From Chondrosia reniformis (Eukaryota > Porifera > Demospongiae > Chondrillida > Chondrillidae), in assembly GCA_947172415.1 (NCBI GenBank), contig OX359202.1, positions 2,234,501-2,298,500 on the forward strand: 64,000 nt of DNA, given 5' to 3'. Positions within the stretch are counted from its first letter, which is position 1, and each line of letters starts with the position of its first letter. Below, in pieces: positions 1 through 11,000 of the stretch. The notes under the pieces were generated by a model that made no database searches, was not told the origin of the DNA, and saw only the letters and a list, made by a program, of their open reading frames with translations. The position numbers were made by a program, and so were the translations under genes.

Positions 1-143
1 ACCACAAATACCGCAAACGAACCACTTAGGCTTCCACATAAGACTCGAACGCTTTTCAAGGGTTGAGCTACAGACAGACAGCTTAGAACGGCAGAAACGG
101 TAGGTGTTTCACTATCGGTCACAATGTAGTATGTAGACATACA

Positions 144-1205
144 TAGAGTAATGTATCAGAATTCGGCCACATCAGATTTCGGACGCCTTGTTCTCAGCAA
201 GTATTAAAGCTACGAGCCTCAAATGGATATTAAATTGTAGCCACTTTTGAGAGAGACCAGCAGGCACAGTAAGAGGGGGCTGCGCCTCGGCTTCATCGAA
301 CACGAGCTGTTTAAGTGGGGTGGCCGAATTTAAGCAAAGTTCAGACGGTTAAATCAGAATTCGGACGACAGCCTCTAGCGCCCTCAGTTTTGGACTGACA
401 TACTTGAATATTTCACAGGTGGTAGCTCTATCCTTCCTCTCTGACGTTGCCAGCTTTTATCGTGAAACGTTCAAGTTTGCGAAAATGCGAGCTCGATAAC
501 CACACGTAACAACATATAATCAGAATTCGGACTATAACGAAGTTTCAACAGAACAACAGAATACTTCACAGCATGGTAGCTCTATCCTTCCTCTACATGC
601 AAATTTCTTAACTTTCAACGCATAACGTTTAAGATCCAGGAAATGCGACGTTAAAATCAAGTCATATGTGAGTTAATTATATGACTTGATTTTTAACGTC
701 GCATTTCCTGGATTTTAAAGGTTATGCGTTGAAAGTTAAGAAATTTGTAGAGGAAGGATAGAGCTACCATGCTGTGAAGTATTCTGTTGTTCTGTTGAAA
801 TTTCGTATATTATATAGTCCGAATTCTGATTATATGTTGTTACGTGTGGTTATCGAGCTCGCATTTTCGCAAACTTGAACGTTTCACGATAAAAGCTGGC
901 AACGTCAGAGAGGAAGGATAGAACTACCACCTGTGAAATATTCAAGTATGTCAGTCCAAAACTGAGGGCGCTAGAGGCTGTCGTCCGAATTCTGATTTAA
1001 CCGTCTGAACTTTGCTTAAATTCGGCCACCCCACTTAAACAGCTCGTGTTCGATGAAGCCGAGGCGCAGCCCCCTCTTACTGTGCCTGCTGGTCTCTCTC
1101 AAAAGTGGCTACAATTTAATATCCATTTGAGGCTCGTAGCTTTAATACTTGCTGAGAACAAGGCGTCCGAATTCTGATGTGGCCGAATTCTGATACATTA
1201 CTCTA
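144..1205. repeat. 1.06-kb near-perfect palindrome (foldback element)
   Basis: Two arms of about 525 bp (144-667 and 679-1205) are reverse complements with few mismatches, separated by an 11-nt loop at 668-678. The ends read TAGAGTAATGTATCAG and its complement. The motif CAGAATTCGG recurs several times in each arm. No open frame of note lies inside. This looks like a foldback-type transposable element or an inverted duplication; no clear target-site duplication was seen. Confidence 0.85.
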
Positions 1206-1605
1206 CTAGGCGATCTTTGTGAATGTAAAGTGTGTCAAAACGGAACGGATGTTCTCGGTACTCCATAAGTATATTTGTCGTGTTTAGAAGTGACTCAGTA
1301 GGGCTAATAAGATTCCATTATTGTGGAACCCCCTGTAAATAGGCCTACGTAGCTAATTATATAGGACCAGCCAAAAACAAGAATGAATAATTGAGCTATA
1401 TAGCTATTTCAAAGGTCAAATGCTTTGTAATTAATACTGTTGAATGATAACCATAGAATAGCATCAAACTTAGTACCAAGGAACTAGAAGTGGTAGAGAT
1501 GCAAAGCAAGGATTTCTTAATAAAACTCATACTCCACTGAAAACAATCATAGCCTGTTATGGATAATTTGGTAAGGTTACAGCCTATATTTGTTAAGCTT
1601 ATATA
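1206..1605. other. gene-free spacer
   Basis: AT-rich sequence between two palindromic elements. I see no exon, RNA or clear repeat in it. Confidence 0.5.
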
Positions 1606-1990
1606 ATACAAGTTAAAAACATTCAAAAATGAAGTTAAAAGTAGAGATGGCACTATAACAGTGATTGGCACATCTAGAAAAAGTAACAAAACAAGAAAGT
1701 GATCATATGGTAAGGCTAAAATTGCAGAAGTGGCATACTGAAACTTAACTATACACATCACTTCTATGTTTGGGCGCATCATGGATATATATACTAGAAG
1801 TAGGGATCGATGCGCCCAAACATAGAAGTGATGTGTATAGTTAAGTTTCAGTATGCCACTTCTGCAATGTTAGCCTTACCATATGATCACTTTCTTGTCT
1901 CGCTACTTTTTCTAGATGTGCCAATCACTGTTATAGTGCCATCCCTACTTTTAACTTCATTTTTGAATGTTTTTATTTAACTTGTATTGC
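1606..1990. repeat. inverted repeat formed by two MITE ends in head-to-head array
   Basis: Arms at about 1606-1784 and 1808-1990 are close reverse complements that meet around 1796. The right arm is the 5' end of the TAGGGATSG-type element at 1801-2790. The left arm is an inverted copy of the same end. An apparent 128-aa reading frame on the minus strand across the left arm is repeat-derived and not a gene. Confidence 0.75.
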
Positions 1991-2790
1991 TCCTTTTTTC
2001 TTGTTAATATTTGTTTTGAAAGTTTTCTTGGCGAAAACTCGAAATAAAGTAGCAGAATAGACGATATAATAGAGAGCTCTAAATTAAAAAATGGCGTCCG
2101 AAAAGATCCCAAATTTGATAAGATGTTTTCTACCGTTCTTTAACATTCAGTTTAGGATATTAAAGGGTCCATAATCGTTAAGAATACGACTATATATAGG
2201 CCCTGCAAAGCGACTAAGAAATTCGATCACGGGTAACGGCAGTACCACAAATATTACTCATTCGGGTTACTTATTTTATATACAGAGAATTTGAAACTTA
2301 ATTAAAAAATGGCGTTCAAAGAGGCCCTAAATTTGGCACTTTCAAAAGTAACACGCTTCGGTTGGAGCGCGTTGAAATCTAGGGTAGCCTATTCCCTAGT
2401 TCGGAAACATTCATGACGATTTAGTATTTGTATGTACCGACGTATAAAATAAGTGTTATAACAGCTGCGTATGAACCCGTATTATATATATCTTTCCGTA
2501 ACATGAAGCCGTACAACGTAATCGGCAAATGAAAACAATATAAGGGGCTGCCGCAGGCAGCCCCTAAAAAGAAGAAGAAAAAAAATGAGGAATTGCAGAA
2601 TTTGGCCTATTTCGGTTTAACCACTTTGCGAAGGTTGTAGAGCATCGTAACATGTTTTGGCGTTTAGAAAAGCATGCAAAAACGACTGCAAACACACGAA
2701 TGCAACCGAAAATCTGAACGTTGTTGATTTATGAGGTGTTAATTAATAATACATTGAATAGGGCGGCCATGTTTTTTTCGGCCATCCCTA
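1801..2790 (+). mobile_element. TAGGGATSG-end non-autonomous DNA element, copy 1
   Basis: The element runs from TAGGGATCGATGCGCCC to GGCCATCCCTA, giving short inverted ends (TAGGGATSG). It has no transposase. Another copy lies in opposite orientation at 27489-28180 and shares the inner segments near both ends. End fragments occur at 14440-14650, 31960-32013, 61766-61990 and 62938-63140. It contains a short hairpin near 2548-2566. Confidence 0.6.
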
Positions 2791-2892
2791 CTCTATGATA
2801 ATACAGAATTTATTTGGTGTGACAATATGCCATGTGGTCTATATACTGATTAGCTAATTTAAGTAATCTTGATGACTAAGCATGCGTAAGTA

Positions 2893-3384
2893 CAGACCTG
2901 CCAAGGCTAGGCTTAGAGCATGCGTGAGACTTTCTCAAGAAATGAGTAAGACTGCCCCAAAAATGCGTGAGATTTCAAAAAAAATTTCGCTCGCTACGCT
3001 CGCGTGCATTTCCCACAATAGGTTTACTGTTAACATTAGATGGCTAATACCATACATTACGTCATCAATTAAAAATGGAGGAGAAAGCGCCGCTACGCTT
3101 ACGGATTACTGCTAGATCATGAGTCTATAAGTCGTAATAAATGGGATACGGATAGATCATCGACAAGAATTTAAAGATATATACTCCACAGCCAAGGAAT
3201 AGCCCCATCAGCCTGTATGGCTGATCTGCCTGCTGGGGGTCCTGCAAGACCTAGACTAGAGTGAGTGTGACAGTGAGTGAGAATCAGGAAAAGGCGTAAG
3301 ATCTGGCACAGATATGCGTGTGAGCGTGACATGACAGTCAAATGCGTGTGTCTCACGCCAGATGCGTGAGACTTGGCAGGTCTG
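2893..3384 (+). mobile_element. MITE with CAGACCTGCCAAG ends and 6-bp target duplication, copy 1
   Basis: Perfect 13-bp terminal inverted repeats (CAGACCTGCCAAG / CTTGGCAGGTCTG) bound a 492-bp element. The flanks are the direct repeat TAAGTA at 2887-2892 and 3385-3390. The interior repeats GCGTGAG/CTCACGC motifs and a segment TTTCGCTCGCTACGCTCG. No transposase is present. A second copy is at 25006-25483. The CAG start suggests a hAT-like element with short target duplications, but the family is not certain. Confidence 0.85.
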
Positions 3385-3386
3385 TA

Positions 3387-3897
3387 AGTATATGATGATC
3401 TCTAGAAGAAATCCTTATTTTTGTTATTAATTTTTGTTACCCAGGAATACATTTTATATATGGTGCCTGCAAATATCATAGAGCACTATTTATATACTAC
3501 CTTGATTGTAATTATATATCCCATAGGAATTAGCTGATAAAGCATTTTTAAAAACTTGCACTGTGTAGTGTGGACTTGATTGTAGCTATATAGTAGATTT
3601 ATATGGGGAGCCTCCCTCCTGAGGTTGTGAATTTAGTTACTTCATATGCTCTATTACTTGGTGATAGCAACATTGCCAAGGATTTGAGTTAAAAACACAT
3701 GGGACTCCATCCTATGCTCAAGCAACTGCTATAGCATGCCTACATAATATTAGAAATTGAGCACTGCGTATAACTGTACAAGTATGATCTTCTAGCTCTA
3801 AAGGGCGTGGCCTAGCACTGTTATATAAACTAGCTTATTGTTTATATGATCTTGTGAACTTGTAGTATATTTCAACTTCATGCATGTGCAGGCCAGA
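3387..3897. promoter_or_regulatory. 5' flank of the lactone oxidase gene
   Basis: Intergenic sequence upstream of the start codon at 3898. It is AT-rich with no recognisable TATA box at a fixed distance. It would contain the promoter and 5' UTR; no finer element can be supported. Confidence 0.3.
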
Positions 3898-6800
3898 ATG
3901 ACGAAGTACTGTATCAAGTATTGCCTGGTTCCAGTGCTGATGGTGGTTCTAGCATGGATGCTGAGGTTTTGGTCATGGCCTTATTTAGTACGTAGGGGGA
4001 AAGCAGTACCTCCACTCAGCTACGGTCAGTAAGCCACTTTACCTATAATTGTCATCTGGTTGTCTATCTCTTCAGCAGACACATGGACAGTATAATAGGC
4101 CATGGCCATGTGCACATGCTTAATATCACAAACAACAGAGTTATATATAAATTGCCTTTAAGTTACAAAATTGCCTTTCATATGATGTCAACTTCACTAT
4201 ACATGTAATAAACATACATATCACTTCAAACAGCAAATCTCAATAGCCCATGCACTAAATATCATAGAAAGTTTAGGTAAAGGCATTTTCCTCTAATTTG
4301 GGTGATGAGGGAGAAGCCATATACAGAATTTCTCTATATATCAAATTCATTTTAGATACAGCCGAAATATACATCAGGTAGACTGCAGATCTGAATTATT
4401 GGTTCAGAGCTTTTGACTAATGTGTACCACGTGATCATGGATGACCTCTAATGCTTGATTACCAGCTTGTCCTGATAAAGAGAATGACCACTATATAGCT
4501 AGCTAATTAGTGCAAATGTTTGATTTTTGTTTCCCTATGTAGATGGACGGATTAAGTTTAACCTAGACCATGTTCGGGAACCTAGCACCGAAGAGGAGAT
4601 TAAGTCCATTGTGAAGGATGCCTATCTTCATAATAGGAAAATCCGTGTCCTGGGGTCTGGCCACTCGTGGTCTGAAGTTGCTCAAAGCACTGACATAATG
4701 ATCTCTTTGAACAATTACACTGGACTGGTGAATGCTAATTTAAAGAAACTTGAGGTCACATTTAAGGCTGGAACTGCATTGAGAGATGTTAGTGAAACAC
4801 TGGAGAAACAAGGGCTGGCCATGCTCAACCTTGGATCTGTTGCCTACCAATCCATTGCTGGAGCACTTTCTACAGGTAATTATTGGTCACCCAATATGAA
4901 CTATATATGTATATCAGTGCAGTTGATTTGCATTCATCAGTTTTGCTTATGAGTCTAAGTACCTTAAATTGGCTGGACAGCAAGGGCTTCACAGTTGAAC
5001 TGGTACCATTTTATCACTTAAAGCTAGACTTAAGTGTTGAATTGCCTAAAACTCTTTGACAACTGGTCCTATTTTGTACAACAATTGTCTGGCTAACAAA
5101 ATACAAAACATTCATATGTCATATGTAAGCTATATATAGCTGAAGTCTGAATACCTTATGTGAGCTATAATGTGCATAATTATTCTCTAAAGGCACCCAT
5201 GGAACTGGACTAAAGGTTGGAAATTTGGCTTCTTTTGTTACCAAGTTGAAATTTGTTTCAGGAACGGGAGAGGTATAGCACCATTGGTAACATGAGAGAC
5301 GTACAAAATTGTTGTTCAGATAATGTGTAAAGCATGAATCCCCACCCAATATATATAGCACCAGATACTTTTCTGGCTGCCTTTGTAAAATATGAAGCAG
5401 ACAAATTGCTTGTATATACAGTGCATCTTGCTTAATTCACTAACCCTGCAAATGTACTACAATTTTACCAAGACCAACTGTAGTGAATTTAGTGGGATGC
5501 ACTGTATATATATGTACTTAAATTCCTTTATCAGCATACATATTACATATTACATGGTTCATAGATGTAGAGTTTCAGTGTTTACAGAACATTGGTCATC
5601 CCATGTCTCAGGTTGTGACCGTCAGTAAGGATGATAGCAACTCAGATAATTTTAGAGCGGCCCAAGTTAGCATTGGCATGCTTGGCGTGCTGTCAGAGGT
5701 AACAGTAAAGGTGGACTATGCTTTCAACCTGGAGGAATTTCGCACTCACACCACCCTCGATGACTGTCTGGATCATCTGAAGGATCTTGTTGAAGATGGT
5801 TGCTTTCAGTATGTAAAGTTTTGGGTAGAGTTCTACAATAACTTTTGTGTGGTGTATCAGACACGAAGGACAACACTGACTGTAAAGGACCCGCCGTCAG
5901 ACCTGCTTGCTTTTCTCACTGTGAGAATAGTATAGTGCACATACATAGACATTACTCTACATGGTCATATATACTGTACTTGCCCACTGGATACGTACGT
6001 ATAATAATCATTCCCTGTACTTGTATATTTAATCCAAGTATATATTCATTGCAAGCTGATACAGAGTAGACCACTCAGTCAAGAGGTGTTTATGTACTCC
6101 AGAATTGTGATACATAGGAGCTGTCTGACCTAACTGCGATGACATATAAACTGTATTAGTTTCCTATGTAGTTGCACCTTACTTATACATCTATATGGAA
6201 GGTCAATATATGTATGTCCATTGCAGGTATACTGTGAAACAACTGATGTATATAACAATTGCAGCAGTTTCCCTTCTCCTTTCTGTACAGTACTACTCGT
6301 TTTCCATTGCCACTCGCATCACTTACTGGATCCCTTGTCTGACACCACAGACGATGTGGTTGGTAGACTGGGTGGGATTTCATGAAAACACTCATCGAGT
6401 AGACAAAAGCTATGAGATCTTCAATGACTACTTTGAGCTACCTATTCATCAAGAGGGAGAAATTATTGTGGACTATGAGCACACTGTGGAAGCACTTAAA
6501 GCAGTGAAGAAGGTGGTAATAGACAATCAATTCCCTGTCAACTACATTACAGAGGTACATACAAGTACTTTTAATGCAAAATTAATTCTTCAGGAAGAAT
6601 GAACTATAAATTACCATCCCCCTTTGTTATATAATTTTGCATGCTGTCAGCTACTGTGGGTATAGACTGATAAGGAAATAATTGTAGAAAGGTGGTGAAT
6701 GCATGCCTGCATGGGCTAATAGGCAATGGTAAAAGAAGGTCCAGAGACTCCCAGTAAGACTGTATACAAGCAATAGGTATCTGGTAAGTAGAGACTAATA

Positions 6801-7389
6801 CAATACCAGGTTATATTATATACTCCTTATGGTATACTCCTAATGGTCCTGCATGGACGTTCATAAGTGAGTATATATGTGTCTGAAGAATGTATACTAC
6901 AAACACATTGTAATAGTTTACACAGTAAAATACAGGGTATGATAAACCCACTAAACACACTAATAAATAACGGGTTTGATGACACACTAAATATGCTTAA
7001 TATTCTCTGTAGAATACTGATCATAATGTATGATTTATTTTTGTTTTCACTTCCAGGTCAGATTTGTTGCTGGTGATGACATGTGGCTGAGCCCTGAGAC
7101 AACGGCAAATGCAAGCTTCTCCAAGAGGCCATTTTGTGCAATCACCCTGACCATCTACGCTAAGGAAGACATTGCAGAAAAATATTTTAACGCCTGCTAT
7201 AAAGCAACTGCCCATCTCAACATTCGCTACCATTGGGGAAAGCATTTCCCTGCAGATACAAATTCTGATGACATTGAGAAGATGTATCCCAGGTTTAACG
7301 ACTTTGCTGAAGTCAGGAAGAGCATGGACCCAAAAGGTGTATTCCTCAACCCCTTTCTTAAAAAAACATTTGGTTTTGATGATGAGTAG
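3898..7389 (+). CDS. GULO: L-gulonolactone oxidase-like FAD-linked lactone oxidase
   Basis: Six exons: 3898-4024, 4543-4875, 5193-5272, 5612-5920, 6291-6554 and 7057-7389. They join in phase with GT-AG introns and encode about 481 residues. Family knowledge: aldonolactone oxidases carry out the last step of ascorbate synthesis and bind FAD on an N-terminal PP-loop domain. Seen here: a hydrophobic N-terminal anchor (about residues 7-23), then VLGSGHSWSE with the FAD-attachment histidine near residue 83, then a C-terminal ALO domain. That domain includes HWGKHF, an EKMYPRF block and a DPKGVFLNPF block, matching the end of animal GULO. Length is slightly above the 440 residues of rat GULO because of the N-terminal anchor. 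The exon 4 donor (5921 GTGAGA) is the least certain junction; 5930 is an in-phase alternative. The gene is convergent with CLPTM1, 652 bp away. Confidence 0.85.
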
Positions 7390-8041
7390 TCCATTTAAGC
7401 TACTGATGCATTAACCTGGTGCAGTATATACTGTATCATTACTTGGAACCTATAGTTATACAGTACTGGTCTGTAGCAGCTTAGTATGTTGTATAGATTA
7501 GTATATGTGACATTGTTAAATTGAGAGCATACAGTTAAGCTGCATAACATTAAAAGGAGTTTAAACCTGCATTGATAACCGCAATATATATATTTTATAC
7601 TTTACATACGTACTTTTACTGAAGAATAAATGTAGTGCCTACGTATACGTAGGTGAATGGTGTTTTAGACCATTTATACATGAAATGAGCTACAAATACC
7701 AGTTTTATAATGATAACATACCGAATCAAAAGGCCACGCAGTATATACAGCGGAACCTCAGAAAATAGAATATTAAACAGCAGACAACTACATTAACGTT
7801 TATGTATAGTAGTCCACTATAGGAAAGTATTTAATAGGAGATTTGAAATGTTATCACCAAAAGATCAACCTCAAATTAGGTCAAACATGACCGGATTGAA
7901 AAGCCATGCACTGATAGTATTACATGTGCACTGTACAGTCATACATCAAAGAAAATCATATATTGTATAGTATACTGTACATGTACTGCGTGATGAAATT
8001 CAATACCAAAATAGTACCTGTAAAATGTTAACACTACAATA
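7390..8041. other. intergenic 3' regions between convergent genes
   Basis: Holds the 3' UTRs of the lactone oxidase (+) and CLPTM1 (-). A possible polyadenylation signal AATAAA lies near 7625. No other gene or RNA is seen. Confidence 0.4.
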
Positions 8042-11000
8042 TTATTGCATATTGTCAGTTCTGACAATTCTCCTTCTGACGTTTGATTCCAAATGTTCAG
8101 ATGGTTCACTACCAGAAACAGGTTCTTCTGGGATTGCCACATTGGAATTTACCTCTCCTTGTCTTTCTTTAGTCTTCTGCTTATCTTTCTTTTCCATCTC
8201 ATCTTCACCACTTGTACCAAACTCGTTCACTCTCTTTGGATCAACACGGTAAATCCATCTTTGGTATAGAAATATGAAGAATACGATGTCTACAATAGTA
8301 AGTAGAAAACACATATGCACCAACTACAGTTGAAACTTGTTATAAAGAATCTCTAGGGCCAAATTAAAAAATTCTTTATATCCAAAATTCACTATATCCA
8401 TTTAAAAATAAACGTAAAACACAGTGTACTATAACGCACACCAGATACAAAGAACAACACAAAAACACAAAAAATATAATCATGCAATAACAGTGTCACA
8501 AGAGGTTAGTAGAATGAGAGGATACATGTATGTCCATTACACAAAATCATGTGCAAATATATACTGCCTTTTGATTCCACTCATGTCTGAAACTGGATTT
8601 GCTATAAACAACTAAAACTCCACAGAAATAGCACCTAGCGTCAACACTTTCCCTTTGCTATACACGGAAATTCACTGTATGTGTTTTTGTTATAAGCAAC
8701 GGAAGTCCCATACTTCAGTATAGGCGCTTGGCTGGGACTTGGGAAGCGATTCGGTATCAAGCAAAGTTCACTATAAGCGATCTCGTTATAACGAGTTTTG
8801 ACTGTAGTTTAATCAAGTTTTTATAAATTGCATTCAACTTACATTTTTCTCAGTAAGCAATTAGTACGAAATAATTGAGAATATTAGATGACATTATTTT
8901 GGGACACCAGTACATATGTAGTAACCTTAAGGATTAAATAGCCAAAAGGCCACAGGAAGGCTTAGGAGCTATGAGCAGCAAAGCCATCCCCAGATTATTA
9001 TCTCGAAAAATGTCAAAGTAAAACATATCACACAGCAATAGTATAGAGATTCATTGCTAAGTATGTTGTAACTATGATAGAGGAATTAGTGAACTTTCCA
9101 TAGCAGGGCAAAACAATCCTGCTACAGAAAGCTCACTAATTCCTCTATCATATCACACAGCACATGGTCATGCTTCCTTAGCAAAGTTCAAAGTCAGTCT
9201 GCTACAGTAAAACATTACATAACATAAACTTGAAGAGTGGATAACCTCCTTATAAGGGACTAATTTTTGTATCCAACTAATACATTAGTAACCACAGAGA
9301 ATGGGATGCTTTTTGACTCCAGGGCATGACAATTATTTGGCCAAGTAATTACACATTGGACAGTTTTAGTATATGTAGTCCATTATGGCTGCTAATGTTT
9401 TGGTGACTGCTTTTAGTTGCATTAGAGGCAGTGAGACTAGCACAACTTATAAACAGTTGTTGTTGAAGGAGGGTGGATGTACTCAGCAGGTACAGCATTT
9501 GGGTAAAATGGTTGTTTTTCAAATAGGAATTTTGTATGATCATATGACATGCCAAGGGGAATGATCAACTAGGGAATTTAATACCGTGCACCTTGCTGGG
9601 TGACTATCTGTAGAGTTTATCAGTACTATAGATGTACTCTTGGTACATATTCAGAGGCATCAGAAGCACTTAAAGGGTGGAAGAAAAAGCACTAATTCAG
9701 AGGACTGATTTACATTCATAAAACAAAATAGAAGGTATAAATGGTAATCATCCCAAGCTGGTTTACAAGTACTTGGGATTGTAGGTGTTTCAATCATCTT
9801 TGTTGGCTAAACTGTATCCTTGCCATAACATGATGGTCTTCATTTTTAAGAAACAGTATTGCGTAAAGGTTGGACAACCAAACTACCCTGAAACCCATAC
9901 TCTGACTCCTCTGATAATACACATAGCCTTGAAGGATGTTGAAGTTTTATATTAGGACAATAGTCTATATTTATCAGACACCTAGATGTACTATATCAAC
10001 TATTCAGTTTACAGACGGAAGATACCACAGGTGAAATCTTTCATGAAATGGATTTATGATAAAAATTCTTAGTCATGGCAACTTACGTACTTATGTACGT
10101 AGGTAAATTTGCTAAAATGTTCATCTAATAAAGGTTTCCCACTGAAGAACACTAAGTGTATTACAGTATTGGAAGTAGTTCAGCAGCACCAACACTGGTA
10201 GCTAAAGCTTGGTGCCTTGATTCCAATTAAATGTTTAATATTTCTCCTCTTAAAAGGTGTAGAACAATAAAAAGTTGTGGTGCAAATAAAACTAACACCA
10301 TCCAATAAAAAGTTGTTACTGCAGTATTTTACTAGTTTTGATTGGCTGCAGTCTCTTACATACGTACATATGTAAATCATATTTCAGTAACAACCAGGTT
10401 AAACTTACCATCTCTAAAACATCCAATTCTATACATTGTTGGCATCTTAATGACAAAGGCAAACATGTCATCAATGAATGTATTGAATGCTTTGTAGGTC
10501 AACATTCTCCAAGGAAGGTGTGCAACTGATTTCAGCTTATAGTTGATAAATAGCTGAGGAGTCATTGTTATAAATCCTACAGGTGCATAAAATATATACG
10601 TATATGGTAGAATGACATAATTTGTTTAACAGTTTTTAATGTGATACTAGAAGATAAGTACACACTTACTTGCATACTTTGTAAAATATACAAATAAAAG
10701 AGTAAAGAATATACATTACCAAAGAAGATATAACTGTACAAGATTTTTTTGGAAATCTATAATCAATACTTCTTTGTGCTGATAGAATATATAACTTGCA
10801 TTTGCTGAGGAGTTCCACAATACATACACACTTCAATCATTCATCACTGGATAAATACACTCTCTACCTACTACAGTGGACCAGACACAGAGAGTACAGT
10901 TAAACTAATGTTTACACACCGAAAGTAAGGAGAAATCCATAGCACATGCCCAGGACAAAGGAGTACCAGCCTTTGTGCTCCTGGTAGATCAAGGAGTACA

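Noticed and set aside
1396-1782. 128-residue minus-strand frame
   Set aside because: Lies within one arm of a MITE-derived inverted repeat with copies elsewhere; no domain.
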